This document shows positions 63,276-64,000 of a stretch of DNA of 64,000 nucleotides, piece by piece. Origin of the DNA: Pseudomonas frederiksbergensis (GTDB taxonomy: Bacteria; Pseudomonadota; Gammaproteobacteria; Pseudomonadales; Pseudomonadaceae); the NCBI RefSeq assembly GCF_001952935.1, contig NZ_CP018319.1, forward strand, positions 1,663,501-1,727,500. The letters are read 5' to 3'. Both the position numbers and the translations under genes were made by a program. The stretch's first letter is position 1. Each line of letters opens with the position of its first letter. The notes below the pieces were generated by a model, which worked only from the letters and a program-made list of their open reading frames with translations, did not search any database and was not told where the DNA came from.

Positions 63276-64000
63276 ATGTCCAGGTTTTCTGCTGACACAC
63301 GCTTGAGCACTGCCCAGGCTTCTTTTGCCCTGAACGAATCTCGCGTTCGCTTCAGGCACGCCACCGCCCTCCTTTGCGGGGCACTGCTGACTCCCATGGT
63401 GCTGGCCGATGAACACACCGGTCACAGTGAAGAACTGAGCCCGACGGTAATCACCGCCATCGCCCCGAGTTCACCACTGACCATCGTCACCAACCCCAAG
63501 GACCCGCGCCAACCGGTGCCGGCCAGCGACGGTGGCGATTACCTGAAAACCATTCCCGGCTTCGCCCTGGTGCGCAACGGCGGAACCAACGGTGACCCGG
63601 TGCTGCGCGGCATGTTCGGCTCGCGGTTGAACATCCTCACCAATGGCGGCCAGTTGCTCGGCGCCTGCCCCGGCCGAATGGACGCACCGACTTCGTACAT
63701 CTCGCCGGAAACTTACGACAAGCTGACCGTGATCAAAGGCCCGCAAACCGTGCTCTGGGGACCGGGCGCATCGGCCGGGACCATCCTCTTCGACCGTGAA
63801 CCGGAAAGCTTCGGCGAACTCGGCACGCGGGTGAACGCCAGCGTGCTGGCGGGCTCCAACGGCCGTTTCGACAAAGTGGTGGATGCTGCTGCCGGCGGGT
63901 CATTGGGTTACGTGCGAGTAATCGGCAACACCGCGCATGCCGACGATTACCGGGATGGCAACAACGACACCGTGCCGTCGCGCTACGACAAGTGGAATGG
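63276..64000 (+). CDS. oprC: TonB-dependent copper receptor OprC, N-terminal part (cut by window end)
   Basis: The frame is open to the window end (about 241 residues). A long leader with a hydrophobic stretch (TALLCGALLTPMVLADE) precedes a plug domain with DYLKTIPGFALVRNGGTNGD, PVLRGMFGSRLNILTNGGQL, LGACPGRMDAPTSYISPE and LTVIKGPQTVLWGPGASAG, closely matching OprC, the outer-membrane copper receptor. The ATG at 63276 was preferred over the one four codons earlier because GGAAA precedes it. Confidence 0.92.
   Translation, partial: MSRFSADTRLSTAQASFALNESRVRFRHATALLCGALLTPMVLADEHTGHSEELSPTVITAIAPSSPLTIVTNPKDPRQPVPASDGGDYLKTIPGFALVRNGGTNGDPVLRGMFGSRLNILTNGGQLLGACPGRMDAPTSYISPETYDKLTVIKGPQTVLWGPGASAGTILFDREPESFGELGTRVNASVLAGSNGRFDKVVDAAAGGSLGYVRVIGNTAHADDYRDGNNDTVPSRYDKWN

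Overview
The window is a chromosomal segment of a Pseudomonas, most likely of the P. fluorescens group. Supporting this are the PprA/PprB-controlled Tad pilus locus, the accB-accC / prmA / dusB-fis / purH-purD-retS order, the two divergent cobalamin operons that use CbiD, and palindromic intergenic repeats with TGTGGGAGC-type arms. Codon use is GC-rich throughout, except for AT-rich pockets around 44.7-45.0 kb and 52.8-53.2 kb.

Layout. 1-11.2 kb: Tad/Flp pilus locus (end of rcpC, tadZ, tadA, tadB, tadC, response regulator pprB, prepilin peptidase fppA, a TadE-type minor pilin, sensor kinase pprA, tadG). The secretin gene rcpA and the lipoprotein gene tadD are not at their expected places, and short gene-start-like sequences sit exactly where they should be. 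11.3-15.7 kb: palindromic repeats, two DUF4136 lipoproteins, cmoM, a MazG-like hydrolase, a small membrane protein and a DinF-type MATE exporter. 15.8-17.9 kb: an orphan vgrG-DUF4123 pair without an effector gene. 18.1-26.4 kb: speA, yciH, a Nudix hydrolase, a DUF2333 protein, a two-receiver diguanylate cyclase and a chemotaxis receptor. 26.6-27.4 kb: a free-standing type-44 polymorphic toxin domain with an overlapping membrane-anchored candidate immunity gene. 27.4-43.8 kb: core metabolism and regulation (dsbD, aroQ, accBC, prmA, DUF3426, dusB-fis, purH, purD, retS, a MarC-family protein). An AlbA/Schlafen-type ATP-binding gene is wedged between accC and prmA and flanked by a duplicated 65-bp terminator segment.

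43.9-53.2 kb is an accessory island. It holds a very large toxin resembling the large clostridial toxins TcdA/TcdB: a GT44 glucosyltransferase domain, a putative C58-like Cys-His-Asp protease, a pore-forming/translocation domain and a long beta-rich tail. The reading frame is split in two by one base in a run of five C. Two unrecognised genes and AT-rich spacers accompany it. 53.3-60.8 kb is the cobalamin corrin-ring block: cobG-cobH-cobI-cobJ leftward and cobL-cbiD-cobK rightward from a shared promoter region. 61.0-61.6 kb is a RelE/HigB-type toxin-antitoxin pair. 61.7-64 kb is a copper-handling cluster (DUF2946, PCuAC chaperone, DUF2946, then the copper receptor OprC, cut by the window edge).

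The points most worth following up are the frame-split TcdA/B-like toxin with its unusual protease, the apparent decay of the Tad pilus machine despite an intact regulatory pair, the insertion of the AlbA-type gene behind a duplicated terminator, and the solo type-44 toxin/immunity pair. No tRNA, rRNA, CRISPR array, integrase or insertion sequence was recognised.
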